Part shown: piece after piece, positions 1 through 9,272 of the stretch | Position numbering within the stretch: position 1 is the stretch's first letter | How the letters are laid out: each line of letters begins with the position of its first letter | Translations under genes and position numbers: made by a program | Notes under the pieces: model-generated | Databases searched by the model: none | Seen by the model: only the letters and a program-made list of their open reading frames with translations | What the model was told of the DNA's origin: nothing | Origin: CAYWVR01 sp964461715 | Lineage (GTDB): Bacteria; Planctomycetota; Phycisphaerae; FEN-1346 | Direction of reading: 5' to 3' | DNA: 64,000 nt | NCBI GenBank assembly: GCA_964461715.1 | Contig: CAYWVR010000019.1 | Coordinates: 1 to 64,000 of the forward strand

Positions 1-108
1 TGCTCGGCGGACGGCATATCGGACCGTTTCCGGCCCGGGATGACGCCCCAAGCGGCCCTTGCAGAGGCCTTCCTTGCCGATCCGTGCAGACCGTTCCCGT
101 CGGCTCCG

Positions 109-237
109 TCATTGCCGTCCATCCGAGCACGTCGGCCGTTCGCGGTACGGTAGCAGGACCGCGCCCATGGTGACCTTCGAGCCCTGGAATTCCAGCTTCA
201 GCGACCCGTCAACACCTACCCGCAACGCTTCCCCCAT
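109..237 (-). pseudogene. IS1380-type transposase N-terminal remnant
   Basis: A 42-codon frame reads MGEALRVGVDGSLKLEF, then QGSKVTMGAVLLPYRE, and stops soon after. The pattern LEF-G-KVT-x-x-A-x-LLPYRE resembles the N-terminus of IS1380-family DDE transposases (usual form ...KVTSDAGLLPYREL). Everything downstream of about residue 33 is unrelated, and no catalytic core or terminal inverted repeat is visible. I read it as a decayed insertion sequence end. The family assignment rests on one short motif remembered from the family, so it is moderate at best. The remaining sequence from 1 to 320 shows nothing else I can support. Confidence 0.42.
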
Positions 238-320
238 CTCGAACTCCTTCGATTGCGGCCCGTATCCTCAGACCACCGCATTCTACGCGGCCAACCCCCG
301 GGGGGCCGGTGCAAGCGCGC

Positions 321-349
321 TTGACAGTTGCGCGGGGGCTCGTCAGACT
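321..349 (+). promoter_or_regulatory. Promoter of secreted hydrolase gene
   Basis: Perfect -35 TTGACA at 321-326, a 17-bp spacer and a weak -10 CAGACT at 344-349. The predicted start of transcription near 356 gives a short leader containing the ribosome binding site before the ATG at 377. Confidence 0.45.
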
Positions 350-376
350 CTCAACCTCAGCGGAAAGGAGGCGAGC

Positions 377-2551
377 ATGGGGCATCGGATGACGGTCTTG
401 GCGCTTGCGGTGGTGCTGTCGGCGGCGGCCGCCTTTGCGGAGGAGGCCCCGCCGCGCCCGGCGCCGGAGGACCTGACGCTCGAAGGGCCGATCTACGTCT
501 ACGGGAACGAGGCGACGTTGACCGTGACGACGGCGGAGGCCGACGCCGACCGGGGCCTGCGGCTGGTGGTGTGGCGCGGCGAGGAGGTGATGGACGAGCG
601 GGTTGTGGGTCCCTTCAAGACCCGCCGTGTCAAGAAGGAGACGACGGGCCGGGCGGAGGTGACGTTCGATGCGTCCGACTGGCCCGACGGGGGGTACCGG
701 GCACAGGTCCATCCCGCCGGCGAGGGCCAGGCCCCGGGGCCCTACGCGACGGCCGCGTTCGAGGTGGTCCGGGCGAAGGTGAACGCGGCGTGGGAGGGGG
801 ACCTTCGGGAGGAGGCGGTCCTCTGGATTGCCCACGTCAACCGGTTCCAAGGGGGCAAGTGGGCGCCGATGCGGCCGAACCTGGACCGGGCCCTGGCCGA
901 GCCGGCGGCGCTGTACGACGATCTGCGCGGCATCGTGATGCGATCGTATGAGAACCCGCACCTGGCGCGGCGGCAGCCGTATACGCTCTACGTGCCCGAG
1001 ACGTACGACCCGGACGAGCCGATGCCGATGATGGTTCTCCTTCACGGCTCGGGCTATGACTACCTCAACATCTTCTCGGACCTCCGCAACGGTCAGGAGT
1101 TCGAGACGCACCCGATGTTGGTGGCGAACGCCGGGGCGTTCCGGCACCAGGAGTTCCGCTCGATGGCCCTGAACGACGTCCGGTGGGTTCTCGAGGACGT
1201 GAAGCGGAAGTACCGCGTCGATGCTGACCGCGTCTACGGCCAGGGCATCAGCCTGGGCGGGCGCGGGACGATGGAACTGGCGGCGCTGGCCCCGCACCTC
1301 TGGGCGGCGGCGAGCCCGCAGGGCGTCTACGGCATCATGCAGGAGCCGAACGACCTTCCCTTCTACCTGTGGCAGGACCCGTGGGCCCGGTGGTCGGTGG
1401 CCCGATGGGATTTCCGCAGCTACCTGCCGAATCTGCGACACGTGCCGATGCAGATCGTCTACGGGTTCAAGGACAAGACCACGCCGCCGCTGAACGCGCT
1501 CGTCTATGCGCACCTCCTGAACAAGCGATTCGGCGGGACGGCCGAGCCGCTCGGATTCGATCGTGATCATCACATCTCGATGCCGCATTACAACTGGAGC
1601 GACACGCGGGAATGGTTTCTGAAGCACCGGCGCGCCCGCGACCCCGAGGTTGTCACGGCCCGCACGGCCAGCCTCCGCTACCACCGCTTCTACTGGGTCA
1701 CGATCCAGGCGATGCGCCTCCAGTGGCAGATGGCCGAGGTCCAGGCGCGCCTGAAAGGGGACGCGCTCGAAGTCGCGACGCAAAACGTCGCGCGGCTCGT
1801 CCTGGAGCCGCCGCGCCGACCGGAGCGGCTCACGATCGACGGCCAGACGCTCGATCTTCCCGAGGAGGCGCCGGAGCGATTCGACATGGCGCGCGACGAG
1901 GCGGGCGCGTGGCGGATGACGGAGCCGTGGATGCCCGAGAGACGCGTCAAGCGGCACGGCCAGAGCGGGCCCATCTGGGACGTGACGAACGGCCGGTGCC
2001 TGGCCGTCTATGGGACGGGCGGCACGGAGGAGGAGACGGCGCGGCTGGAGGGTATCGCTCGGGGCATCGCCCGGCTCGACGCGGCATGGGGCGACCCGAG
2101 CTGGCCGGTCCTGGCCGACGCGGACGTCACCGAAGCCCAGCGCCGCACGTGCAACCTGATGCTCGTCGGCGACGCGCGGACGAACGCGCTGCTCGCGGGG
2201 CAGGCGTGGCCCTTCGACCTGGAGCGCGTCGGGCGCGGCGACGGGATCGACGTCCTCGGCCGCATCCACGACGAGCCCGGCGACACGCTCGCCTTCATCC
2301 ACCCTTCGCCCTGGAACGGGGAGGGGTACGTCTACGTCGTCGCGCCCGCGCGGCCGGAGGGGCCGGTGCGGCCGCTGAACCCGATCTCGACGTGGGATCT
2401 CGCGGTCTGGAGCGACTGGGTCGTCCGCGGGGCCGCCGGCGGCGGATGGCGCGGCCGCGGGGGGACGGTCGACGGCATCTTCGATGCCGCGTGGCGGCTG
2501 GAAAAGATGCCGGGCTCGCTGCTCCAGCCCCGTCCGATGAACTGGGAATGA
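377..2551 (+). CDS. Secreted alpha/beta-hydrolase (esterase/peptidase-like)
   Basis: A 724-residue exported protein. The start at 377 follows AAAGGAGG at a good distance and opens a signal peptide (TVLALAVVLSAAAAFA). Residues about 30-130 form a beta-rich domain. The alpha/beta-hydrolase core starts near YTLYVPETYDPDEPMPMMVL with the oxyanion segment LLHGSG, and the nucleophile elbow is GQGISLGGRGT (Ser of G-x-S-x-G). A candidate Asp lies in YGFKDKT and a candidate His in FDRDHHISMPHY. This resembles PHB-depolymerase/feruloyl-esterase type hydrolases with a long C-terminal extension that I do not recognise. The substrate is unknown; an extracellular ester or peptide is likely. It is a single gene with its own promoter and a decayed gene downstream. 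Confidence 0.8.
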   Translation: MGHRMTVLALAVVLSAAAAFAEEAPPRPAPEDLTLEGPIYVYGNEATLTVTTAEADADRGLRLVVWRGEEVMDERVVGPFKTRRVKKETTGRAEVTFDASDWPDGGYRAQVHPAGEGQAPGPYATAAFEVVRAKVNAAWEGDLREEAVLWIAHVNRFQGGKWAPMRPNLDRALAEPAALYDDLRGIVMRSYENPHLARRQPYTLYVPETYDPDEPMPMMVLLHGSGYDYLNIFSDLRNGQEFETHPMLVANAGAFRHQEFRSMALNDVRWVLEDVKRKYRVDADRVYGQGISLGGRGTMELAALAPHLWAAASPQGVYGIMQEPNDLPFYLWQDPWARWSVARWDFRSYLPNLRHVPMQIVYGFKDKTTPPLNALVYAHLLNKRFGGTAEPLGFDRDHHISMPHYNWSDTREWFLKHRRARDPEVVTARTASLRYHRFYWVTIQAMRLQWQMAEVQARLKGDALEVATQNVARLVLEPPRRPERLTIDGQTLDLPEEAPERFDMARDEAGAWRMTEPWMPERRVKRHGQSGPIWDVTNGRCLAVYGTGGTEEETARLEGIARGIARLDAAWGDPSWPVLADADVTEAQRRTCNLMLVGDARTNALLAGQAWPFDLERVGRGDGIDVLGRIHDEPGDTLAFIHPSPWNGEGYVYVVAPARPEGPVRPLNPISTWDLAVWSDWVVRGAAGGGWRGRGGTVDGIFDAAWRLEKMPGSLLQPRPMNWE

Positions 2552-2636
2552 CAGGCGAATCGGCCGGGGACACGCTCCGTCCAACCCGGGGAGGGGGACG
2601 CCGCGCCTGGTTGCGTCGCGTCGCGCCGCGCCCCTG

Positions 2637-3432
2637 ATGGCGGAGGACGTGATCTTTACCGAAGGCGGCCTGCGCAAGGTCCGGCCGGCGCCCGTGGACG
2701 AGGCCTTCCGGAACCGTCCCTGGCCCGCCGAGATGGAGAAGGGCTTCTGGCAGCGGGCCAACCACTTCATGCACGCTTTCGCCGGGAAGGCCCGCGACGA
2801 CACCACCGGCGAGCATGAGAAGTGGTCCTATCCCTATAGCATGGCCGCCTACGTCGCGACGGGGCAGCGCGAGGCCCTCGACGTGTTGGAGGCCAAGGAC
2901 GGCGAGCAGTCGCACACCCTCGGCGTCGATCTGTACTGGTGCTTCACGCTGAAGGGCCAGATGCGCAAGTTCTTCTTCTTCGGCGACACCTACTACCTCG
3001 GCACCGTCGCCTCCAAGGGCGGGGCCGGCGACGTCGGACCGTTCAAGCTGCTCGCCTACAACTCGAAGCGCGGCGTGGGGAGGCGTGTGCGGCTTCGCCA
3101 TGGAGGTCGGCGAGGGGCAGGCCTACGATGCCTTCAAGGCTGCCGTCAAGGCCAGGGGCAAGATGGCCGTGGGCGGCGACGCGGTCACTCTGACCGGCTC
3201 GGGAGGCCACACCCTTCGCATGACCTACCGCACCGACGGCGACCTGCCCGTGCTCCTGCGCGACGGCAAGGAACGCGACTGGATGGCCGAGAAGGACCTT
3301 TACCGGCCCGTCGACGCCGACGGACCCATGCGCCTCGGGCGGAAGGAGGGCACGCTCACGGTTCGGGCGGGCGGCCACACCTTTATCCAGACCGTCACCG
3401 CCGAGGGCGAGGTAACCTTCCGGGAGGAGTGA
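2637..3432 (+). pseudogene. Frameshifted, probably 5'-truncated gene of unknown function
   Basis: Two frames together make one protein-like product. Frame one runs from the ATG at 2637 (MAEDVIFTEGGLRKVRPAP) to about 3072 (FKLLAYNSKRG). Frame two continues from about 3074 (GGVCGFAMEVGEGQAYDAF) to the stop at 3432. The break lies at the GTGGGGAGG run near 3075-3083 and fits a one-base insertion. No Shine-Dalgarno precedes 2637, and the protein seems to begin in mid-domain, so the 5' end may be lost too. The second half is a beta-rich C-terminal type domain (GGHTLRMTYR, RAGGHTFIQTVTAEGEVTF). It is loosely like polysaccharide-lyase C-termini, but I cannot name the family. A sequencing indel is possible. 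Confidence 0.55.
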
Positions 3433-3545
3433 CCGCCCTGCGGGCGCTTCGGGCGGAGCGCGAGACGATCGTGCCGGGCCTGCATCTCTTGGAGGCGCAC
3501 CCGTCGCGGACGTCGCAGGGGAAGCGGGCCTTCAGGCAGGTGGAC

Positions 3546-5396
3546 TCAGCCCGCCGAGTCGCCGGCCGAGAAAGGCGCCGAGGGAGGATAGGGCCCCTCG
3601 AAGATGCGGGCCACGCTCGGCTGCCGACGCTCCCGGAGATACGGCACCGAGGCCCGGACCAGCGTCCCGGCATGGGGCCCGCGGACGACGTATCCCTCGC
3701 ACCAGAGATAGTTGTCCAGGCCGCGCGCGTAGAGCTCCACGGCGTAGGCGGGCGGCCGCTCGTGGGGCCAACCCTCCGGCCACGGCTCGCTGCGGAAGAA
3801 GAACCGGGGCCAGCTCTCCAGATCGCTTCCCACCGGTGCCAGCCCGTCGACCACGGCGACGCGCGGCGGGCCGTCGGCGGTCACGTCCAGGCCCGCCACA
3901 CTGTGGGCCATCGTCCCGCAGGTCCATCGCACGCTGTACACGCCCGTGCAACCGGCGTTGCGGAGAAGGGCCCCGATCATGTCGGTGGCCGTCACGCAGT
4001 CGAGGCGGCCCGCATCGAGGCTCTCCTCGAGGGAGGTCAGCGACCGGTACCGATCCCAGCTCCGGAAGAAGCCTCGCGTCCGGTCGGTGGCCGCCTGGAG
4101 GGCTTCGGTGGGCGTGCCTGTGATCCCGCTCGACCAGCGCATCAGGCGGGGGTCGTACCGCTCGCCCCGGATGTATCCGCCGTTGGGCTCGCCGCCGCGG
4201 TAGAAGAGCACGTCCATTAGCTCGCCCACCGTGCCGCCGTCGCCCGCGCGACGGTCGTAGCGCCGGAGGACCTCGGCCAGAGCGCCGGTGTACTTGGCAA
4301 TCCGGGCCTGCCAGAGCATGTTCGCCAAGTAGCTCCGCTCCAGGGGCGTCCGAGCCGCCCGGTCGAGGACGGCGCGGGTCGGGCGACGGAGCGTCTCGCG
4401 AAGCGCCGCGAACGTGTAGCGGAGATCGGGGGGCATCCAAACGGCGCCGCTCCCGCCCGCCTCAGGCGTCCCCGCCGGAACCACGTCGCCGCGCAAGTCC
4501 CGGCGCGTGAACGTCGCGGGCGTGCCGAACAGACGCTCGGCTTGGCGCTCGACCTCCAAGTAGTTGTCGAGGCCGTTGTTCTGGAGGCGGCCGGCCGGGT
4601 AGAAGCTGGTCACCTTCAGGAACGGGCGGCCCGCGGAGGGGTCCTGATCCGCGAGGCCGGCGCACCGGGCCTGGAAATCGAGCGCCGTCAGGTGGTTCTG
4701 CGTGAGGACCTCGACCCAGCGGTGAAGGTCGGCCAGGGCGAAGGCGGCCGAGGCCAGCTCGTCGGCCCACCGCCGCGCCGCCGCCAGGTCCTGCTGATCG
4801 GCGGCCCGGTGCAGGGCCGTCAGGCAGACGCCGGGCCACGCCGGACCCGTCCCGGCTTCGGCGGGGGCCGCCGGATTCGAGGGCGAGGAGGTCGCCTCCC
4901 GGAGCCGCTCGGCCAAACGCCGGGTCGTCGCCTCAAACGCGCGGGCCCGGTCCAGAAGCGGCGCGTTCGTCTCGCGAAGCTCGGCGACAAACGTCCGAAC
5001 GGGTCCCTGGCAGACCGCGACGAACTGCTTCGGCGTGACCTCGCCCCTGTACTCCCAGATGCGCGCGACCGAGCGGGTTCCGACCCCGCCCTCCGGATTG
5101 GCCAACCGGGTGACCGTGCCGGTGCGGACCTTCGTCTCGACACAGGACGGCCCTCGGGGGTCGCGGCGGCCCAAGAGCAGCGCGCGGCTCGCGGGGGCGA
5201 GCGCCGTCCACTGCGCCCGGACTTCGGCAAGCAGGGCCCGGGTGTCGTCGGCGGGCGCCGCCTGGCCATGCCCCGGCGTCGCGAGCCCGGCCCCAAGCAA
5301 CCCCGCCGCCAGAACAATCGCCGGCGCCGACCGGCCGCGCGCACGACCGGCGCCGGTCGCCGGCCGTCCGAGTTGAGTCCGTCTCAGCATGGGCAT
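3546..5396 (-). CDS. Exported transglutaminase-like protein, copy 1
   Basis: A 616-residue protein with an N-terminal export signal (APAIVLAAGLLGAGLATPGHGQA). The C-terminal third carries LDCVTATDMIGALLRNAG (Cys467), TMAHSVAG (His498) and VVDGL (Asp517). That Cys...His...Asp order and spacing suit a transglutaminase-like/papain-fold core, but I infer this from motifs only. The long N-terminal part is helical. It is a clear paralogue of the gene immediately upstream (5421-7241), with shared segments such as ADLHRW, PAGR, DCVTATD and SVRW/NVRW; the 24-nt gap implies one operon. The start is uncertain: ATGs at 5396 and 5390 both lack a good ribosome binding site. Function is unknown, possibly periplasmic peptide or amide chemistry. 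Confidence 0.7.
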   Translation of the reverse strand: MPMLRRTQLGRPATGAGRARGRSAPAIVLAAGLLGAGLATPGHGQAAPADDTRALLAEVRAQWTALAPASRALLLGRRDPRGPSCVETKVRTGTVTRLANPEGGVGTRSVARIWEYRGEVTPKQFVAVCQGPVRTFVAELRETNAPLLDRARAFEATTRRLAERLREATSSPSNPAAPAEAGTGPAWPGVCLTALHRAADQQDLAAARRWADELASAAFALADLHRWVEVLTQNHLTALDFQARCAGLADQDPSAGRPFLKVTSFYPAGRLQNNGLDNYLEVERQAERLFGTPATFTRRDLRGDVVPAGTPEAGGSGAVWMPPDLRYTFAALRETLRRPTRAVLDRAARTPLERSYLANMLWQARIAKYTGALAEVLRRYDRRAGDGGTVGELMDVLFYRGGEPNGGYIRGERYDPRLMRWSSGITGTPTEALQAATDRTRGFFRSWDRYRSLTSLEESLDAGRLDCVTATDMIGALLRNAGCTGVYSVRWTCGTMAHSVAGLDVTADGPPRVAVVDGLAPVGSDLESWPRFFFRSEPWPEGWPHERPPAYAVELYARGLDNYLWCEGYVVRGPHAGTLVRASVPYLRERRQPSVARIFEGPYPPSAPFSAGDSAG

Positions 5397-5420
5397 GCCC
5401 CGGCGGTCAGGGGTGAGGCG

Positions 5421-7241
5421 CTATCCCTTCTTCGGCGTCGGCGGCAAGGCTTTTGTTGCCGGCGCGGGCCCCGGACGCACCCGAGCCACGCCCGACCGGG
5501 CCTGAGCCGGCAAGTAGGGCACGGCCTGTTGGACCAACGATCCGGCCTCGGGCCCACGGACCACGTATCCCTCGACCCAGATGTACGACTCCAGTCCGCG
5601 TCCGAACACCTCCACCGTCCACACCGGCGGCGCGTCCTCGGCCAGGCGTCCGGGCCACGGCATCCGGTCGACGTACACCTCGGGCCACGGCGCGGCCGGC
5701 ACGCCCGGCTCATCCAGGCCGTCGATGACCCAGTACTTCGGCCGGCCGGGCCGGTCCGTCGCCACGGCCCCCACGGAATGGCCCCGGCGGCCGGCGTTCC
5801 ACCGCACGTTGTAGAACCCGGCATGGCCGGCGTTGCGGTAGAGGGTCCCGATCAGGTCGGTGGCCGTCACGCAATCGAACTTCTGGTGGTCCAGGGCGGC
5901 CTTGAGGCTGGGCATGCGGCGGTAGTTCTCCCACCCGCCGAAGGCGCGGCGCGTCAGGTTCGCCGCCCGCTCCAGGGCCTCGACGTCGTCGTTGCCGGTC
6001 AGGTCGGCGGCGGCACGGAGCATGCGCGGATCGTAACGCTCTGCCGGCCCGCTGCTGGCCGACGCGTCGCCGCCCCGGGAGAAGATCACGTCCATCAGCC
6101 GATCCAGCGACCCTCGCGGCTCGCGGCGGTTGTACCGTTCGAGCACCGTGGCCAGGTGGTCCACGACGTCCTCGCGGACCGCCCGGAGCAGCATGTTCTC
6201 CAAGTACGTCCGCTCGAACGGCGTGCAAACGGCGGCGTCCCAGAGGCGGGCGTTGTGGGGCGAGAGGATCGACCGGAGCCGCGCAAACGCCCGCCTCACG
6301 TCCGGGGCCAGCCAACGGGCGGACGGCGGCCCGTCGGAGGCGCCCGTCACCGGCACGAGGTCCCCGGCAAGCGAGTGACGCAGGTACGAGCGGGGCAGGG
6401 CGAAGAGGCGCTCGGCCAGCACCTCGACGGCCGTCAGGTTCTTGAACGCCACGCCGTGCATGCGTCCGGCGGGCAGCGATTGAGAGACGTTCGACGGGTC
6501 GTAACGACCGAACTTGGCCGGGTCCCAGGTCTCGAAGGCCCCGCCGGCGCGCCGCTGGAGATCAAGCATGCCCAGGTAGTCCGCGAGAAGAAAGTCCGCC
6601 CACCGGTGGAGGTCGGCGAGGGCGGCGGTGGCCGTGGCCGTCTCGTCCGCCCAGATGCGGGCCTGGACCACGTCGCTTCGCTCGAGGGCCTCGTCCAGGC
6701 CCATCATGCACGCGCCGATCCAACTGCCCTGGGCGAAGATGCCCTGCGTCTCGACGCCCTCCGGGACCGCCGACCAGGTGCGGATGCCGTCGGCCAGGGC
6801 CGCGGACACGTCGCTCAGTTGCGTCGCTTCCGCGGCGAGCCGGACGTAGGTCTTGCGCATCTCCTCGACGAAAGGCCGGAGCGTCTCCTGGTGCCAGGTG
6901 AAATCGGCCTGCGGCGTGACGACGTTGCGTTCCTCGGTGACGAGGTAGACCAGCCGCGTGCACGCCCCGCCCTCGCGACAGGCCACGAAAGTGACCGATA
7001 TGGGGTGCTCGGTCTTGTACTGGGCGCTTCGGCTCAGATCCCGCTTGCCCAGCAAGGCCTGCTTCGACGCCGGGAGGACCTCGACGGCCTTTTCGGCCAG
7101 GGCGCGCAGCAAGGCTCCCGCCTCAAGGGTGGTCATGGGGCTCTCGGCCATGGCGGGCCGGACCGCGATCAGCAGCGTGACGGCCGCGAAGGCGGCGGTC
7201 ACGCGAGGCAGACGGATCCGAATGGCGCTCGGATGGATCAT
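5421..7241 (-). CDS. Exported transglutaminase-like protein, copy 2
   Basis: A 606-residue paralogue of the downstream gene. The start at 7241 gives MIHPSAIRIRLPR followed by a hydrophobic signal and an AMA cleavage site; GGGAG lies just upstream. The Cys/His/Asp set is kept: FDCVTATDLIGTLYRNAG (Cys457), GRRGHSVG (His488) and WVIDGLD (Asp507). Both copies contain a preceding YDPR[LM] segment and tryptophan-rich stretches near the C-terminus. The open frame continues far upstream to 9113, but that part is antisense to the TolC-like coding frame and lacks a start signal. A promoter is predicted at 7415-7442, giving a leader of about 165 nt. Retention of the triad in both copies suggests enzymatic activity, but no substrate can be assigned. 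Confidence 0.72.
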   Translation of the reverse strand: MIHPSAIRIRLPRVTAAFAAVTLLIAVRPAMAESPMTTLEAGALLRALAEKAVEVLPASKQALLGKRDLSRSAQYKTEHPISVTFVACREGGACTRLVYLVTEERNVVTPQADFTWHQETLRPFVEEMRKTYVRLAAEATQLSDVSAALADGIRTWSAVPEGVETQGIFAQGSWIGACMMGLDEALERSDVVQARIWADETATATAALADLHRWADFLLADYLGMLDLQRRAGGAFETWDPAKFGRYDPSNVSQSLPAGRMHGVAFKNLTAVEVLAERLFALPRSYLRHSLAGDLVPVTGASDGPPSARWLAPDVRRAFARLRSILSPHNARLWDAAVCTPFERTYLENMLLRAVREDVVDHLATVLERYNRREPRGSLDRLMDVIFSRGGDASASSGPAERYDPRMLRAAADLTGNDDVEALERAANLTRRAFGGWENYRRMPSLKAALDHQKFDCVTATDLIGTLYRNAGHAGFYNVRWNAGRRGHSVGAVATDRPGRPKYWVIDGLDEPGVPAAPWPEVYVDRMPWPGRLAEDAPPVWTVEVFGRGLESYIWVEGYVVRGPEAGSLVQQAVPYLPAQARSGVARVRPGPAPATKALPPTPKKG

Positions 7242-7414
7242 AGGGCTCCCATGATAGACCGCTTCCCCGCATCCATCGCGGGGCCCCGGCGGGTCAAGGC
7301 AGGACATCCTCGTGGGGTGTACGTCGGTGTGCTGGCGGATACGGCGGGTCCGTGTCTCCCACGGCGCTTCGCTCTGGTCCGTCCGCCCCCGTCCGAGCGT
7401 GGAGCACCGTAGAA

Positions 7415-7442
7415 AGGATAGCCAGGAAATGCCCCCGGTCAA
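7415..7442 (-). promoter_or_regulatory. Promoter of the transglutaminase-like pair
   Basis: Read on the minus strand: TTGACC (7442-7437), 16-bp spacer, TATCCT (7420-7415). It lies 174 nt upstream of the 7241 start. A small GCCCCC/GGGGGC hairpin at the end of the TolC-like gene overlaps the -35, so some read-through from upstream is likely. Confidence 0.5.
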
Positions 7443-7459
7443 GTCCAGGGGGCGCAAAA

Positions 7460-9184
7460 TCAGGGCTTTTCTTCGACCAGCCGGATGTGATTGTAGGCAA
7501 GGAGGGTCCCTTGGGCACGCTGGAGGGATGCCAGGGCCGTCATGTAGCCCGCCAGGGCCTCCATCTCGCGGACCTTGGCGTCCGCGAGGTCCCGCTGGGC
7601 CTCCAGGAGGTCCTTGACGAGGGCCGCCCCCGCGGTGACGTTGGCCTGCTGGTCGCGCAGGGTCTGCTCGGCGGCCTCCCGGGCCGCCCGGGTGGCCCGG
7701 ATTGTCTCCTCGGCGGCGGCCAGGTTCCGGACCGCCTCGCTGATCTCCAGGAGGATGGCCTGGCGGGTGTCCTCGTGGCGGCGGGTGGCCTCGGCCTGCT
7801 GGAGGCGCGCGCGGTCGTAGGCGGAGGCGCGGGCCCGATTTCCGAGCGGGACCTCGAACTCCACCCCCACCAACCAGTCGAAAAACTCCGTCCCGAACCC
7901 CTCGTCCAGGGCGTTGCCCAGTTGGTTGTCGAGACCGTTCAGCCCGTAGCTGCCCACCAGGTCGAGGCGCGGCAGAAGACCGTTGCGCGCGACCCGCTCG
8001 CGGACGGCCGCCTGCTCGATGGCGGCATCGGCGCGGGCGAGCTCCGGCCGCTTCATCATGGCCGTTCGCATGCTCTCGTGGAGGAGGGCCCGGTCGACGG
8101 GCAAGGGCGTGTGGAGCGGCTGTTCGGCGGCCCGCAGGATCGACGGGTCGTCCAGGGGCAGTTCCGGGTCGTTCAGGAGCCGCTTCAGGCGGTCGCTTGT
8201 GCGGGCCAGGTCCAGTTCCGCGACGAGGAGGTCGGCCTGCCGGCTCGTCACGGCGCTTTCGGCCAGGGAGACGATGACGCGGGGGTCCTTGCCCTCGCGG
8301 TGGCGGAGGCGGGCGATCCGCAGGTTCTCTTCGGCGGCCTCCACCGCCTCGCGGACCGCGCGGACGCGCGTCTCGGCCACCACCAGTTGCCAGTAGGTCC
8401 GCTCGACCTCCAGGAGGGTGTCCAGGAGGGCCGTCTCGAAGTCCGCCAGGCTGATCGTGTGGTCGAGCCGCGCGAGCACGATCGGGCTCCGCGTCACGAA
8501 CGGCCCCGCGTCCCGAAGGAGCGGCTGGGCGATCTCGAGCACCAGCTCCGAATCGTACTGCGGGTTCGGCATGATGAACGCGCTGTTGGAATCGAGGAAG
8601 GTCCAGTCCTGGGCCAGGCGGACCGTCCCGCCGGTCGGCAGCAGGGCGGCCACGCCCGAGGCGAAGTCCCACTGCTTGGCGGTCAGCGTCGCCGCCCCCG
8701 CCAGGGCCGTGCCGGCGTCGCGGCGGATGCGGCTGACGGCGTTGTTCATGAACCAGGAGGGATCGAAGAGGGCCTCGGCCTCCCGAACGCCGGCCGACCG
8801 GACGGCCGGCCCGAAGCGGGCGATCTGGATCGTCAGGTTGTGCGCCAGCGCCCGCCGCAGGCAGTCCTCCAGCGTCACGCCGACGCGCGGACCCTCGCGA
8901 GCCAGGGGCGTGAGGAAGCCAGCGGGGGCGTTGCCGGGGCGTGCGATGCCCGCCCGGACGTCGGCCTCCTCTCGGCGGCGCCCGGCCGCGGCGAGACGGT
9001 CGAAGCGGTCGGGGGCGTCGTCGGCGCCGTGGCGGCCCTGCTCCAGCATGTAGAGGCGGGTTGCGCCCTCGCCGGCGGCGTCCAGAACGCCCGGTCGGGC
9101 GCGCGTCCGGCACCCGGAAAGGACCGCCAGCGCGGCGGCGAGGACCAGGATTCCTGCACGCTCTGCCGTCGCCATCGCCGTCAT
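7460..9184 (-). CDS. TolC-family outer-membrane efflux lipoprotein
   Basis: A 574-residue protein starting at 9184 (AAGGA, 5-nt spacing). It has a signal peptide ending in the lipobox LSGC, so it is probably lipid-anchored in the outer membrane. The body shows the duplicated long-helix architecture of TolC/OprM proteins: LEDCLRRALAHNLTIQIAR near residue 110, helical repeats rich in RARLRHREGKDP, a second repeat with EVPLGNRARASAYDRARLQQ, and a final ATRAAREAAEQTLRDQ...VKDLLEAQRDLADAK. Such proteins form the outer channel of tripartite efflux or type I secretion systems. No adaptor or pump gene is adjacent, so the partner must be elsewhere. It precedes the transglutaminase-like pair on the same strand. 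Confidence 0.85.
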   Translation of the reverse strand: MTAMATAERAGILVLAAALAVLSGCRTRARPGVLDAAGEGATRLYMLEQGRHGADDAPDRFDRLAAAGRRREEADVRAGIARPGNAPAGFLTPLAREGPRVGVTLEDCLRRALAHNLTIQIARFGPAVRSAGVREAEALFDPSWFMNNAVSRIRRDAGTALAGAATLTAKQWDFASGVAALLPTGGTVRLAQDWTFLDSNSAFIMPNPQYDSELVLEIAQPLLRDAGPFVTRSPIVLARLDHTISLADFETALLDTLLEVERTYWQLVVAETRVRAVREAVEAAEENLRIARLRHREGKDPRVIVSLAESAVTSRQADLLVAELDLARTSDRLKRLLNDPELPLDDPSILRAAEQPLHTPLPVDRALLHESMRTAMMKRPELARADAAIEQAAVRERVARNGLLPRLDLVGSYGLNGLDNQLGNALDEGFGTEFFDWLVGVEFEVPLGNRARASAYDRARLQQAEATRRHEDTRQAILLEISEAVRNLAAAEETIRATRAAREAAEQTLRDQQANVTAGAALVKDLLEAQRDLADAKVREMEALAGYMTALASLQRAQGTLLAYNHIRLVEEKP

Positions 9185-9272
9185 GCGTCCTTGCGCCTCT
9201 GCCCCCGTGCTCGACGGTTCACAACCTAGCATGATCACCGCGGGGGAACAATGGCAAACGGTCCGCCGTCCG

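Noticed and set aside
209..2806. An 865-codon open frame on the minus strand opposite the secreted hydrolase
   Set aside because: High-GC antisense frame rich in Arg/Pro/Ala with no motif or ribosome binding site; the plus strand encodes a clear hydrolase with a signal peptide.
4542..7412. A 956-codon plus-strand frame opposite the transglutaminase-like pair
   Set aside because: Low-complexity antisense frame; the minus-strand pair share conserved motifs and signal peptides.
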